In this document: positions 5,418 to 5,438 of the stretch, piece after piece
Position numbering within the stretch: the first letter of the stretch is position 1
How the letters are laid out: every line of letters starts with the position of its first letter
Assembly (NCBI GenBank): GCA_013334545.1
Contig: JAAXXJ010000221.1
Location: forward strand, 1 to 5,438
DNA from: Nitrospirota bacterium
GTDB taxonomy: Bacteria; Nitrospirota; UBA9217
Length of the DNA stretch: 5,438 bases
Direction of reading: 5' to 3'
The notes under the pieces: generated by a model
What the model was told of the DNA's origin: nothing
Databases searched by the model: none
The model's input: the letters and a program-made list of their open reading frames with translations, nothing else
Position numbers and translations under genes: made by a program

Positions 5418-5438
5418 ACAGCCATTCTCGGCACTGCC

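Overview
The window is a GC-rich bacterial chromosomal segment containing two divergently oriented gene groups with a shared intergenic region of 288 bp. The left group, on the minus strand, reads aroC, aroK, aroB and then a partial DUF4145-type protein that runs off the left edge. The right group, on the plus strand, reads mqnB then mqnD. All five complete genes are recognised from family motifs and have normal lengths. The aroC-aroK-aroB order and the use of the futalosine route to menaquinone would fit Desulfobacterota (former Deltaproteobacteria), Nitrospirota or a relative. This is an inference from gene content, and no rRNA or other strong taxonomic marker is present.

Layout from left to right: 1-506 minus, 5'-complete but 3'-truncated zinc-ribbon/DUF4145 protein; 533-1615 minus, 3-dehydroquinate synthase (aroB); 1602-2117 minus, shikimate kinase (aroK), overlapping aroB by 14 bp; 2118-2263, a 146-bp gap with four CGGAT pentamers spaced 10, 11 and 10 bp apart; 2264-3448 minus, chorismate synthase (aroC); 3449-3736, divergent control region with overlapping candidate promoters, hairpins and a possible short ORF that overlaps the mqnB start as ATGA; 3737-4468 plus, futalosine hydrolase (mqnB); 4469-4556, a gap largely filled by nine in-register 7-bp degenerate repeats; 4557-5396 plus, 1,4-dihydroxy-6-naphthoate synthase (mqnD); 5397-5438, a promoter-like sequence facing out of the window.

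The genes are linked by chorismate. AroB, AroK and AroC carry out the first cyclisation, the shikimate phosphorylation and the final step of chorismate synthesis. Chorismate feeds the futalosine pathway, in which MqnB removes hypoxanthine from futalosine and MqnD releases 1,4-dihydroxy-6-naphthoate for menaquinone. The other mqn genes and the rest of the shikimate pathway are not in the window. The least explained parts are the DUF4145 protein attached to an aromatic biosynthesis operon, and the control region with its possible tandem-Trp short ORF before mqnB. I see no mobile element, CRISPR array, tRNA or rRNA, and no evidence of a large undescribed system.
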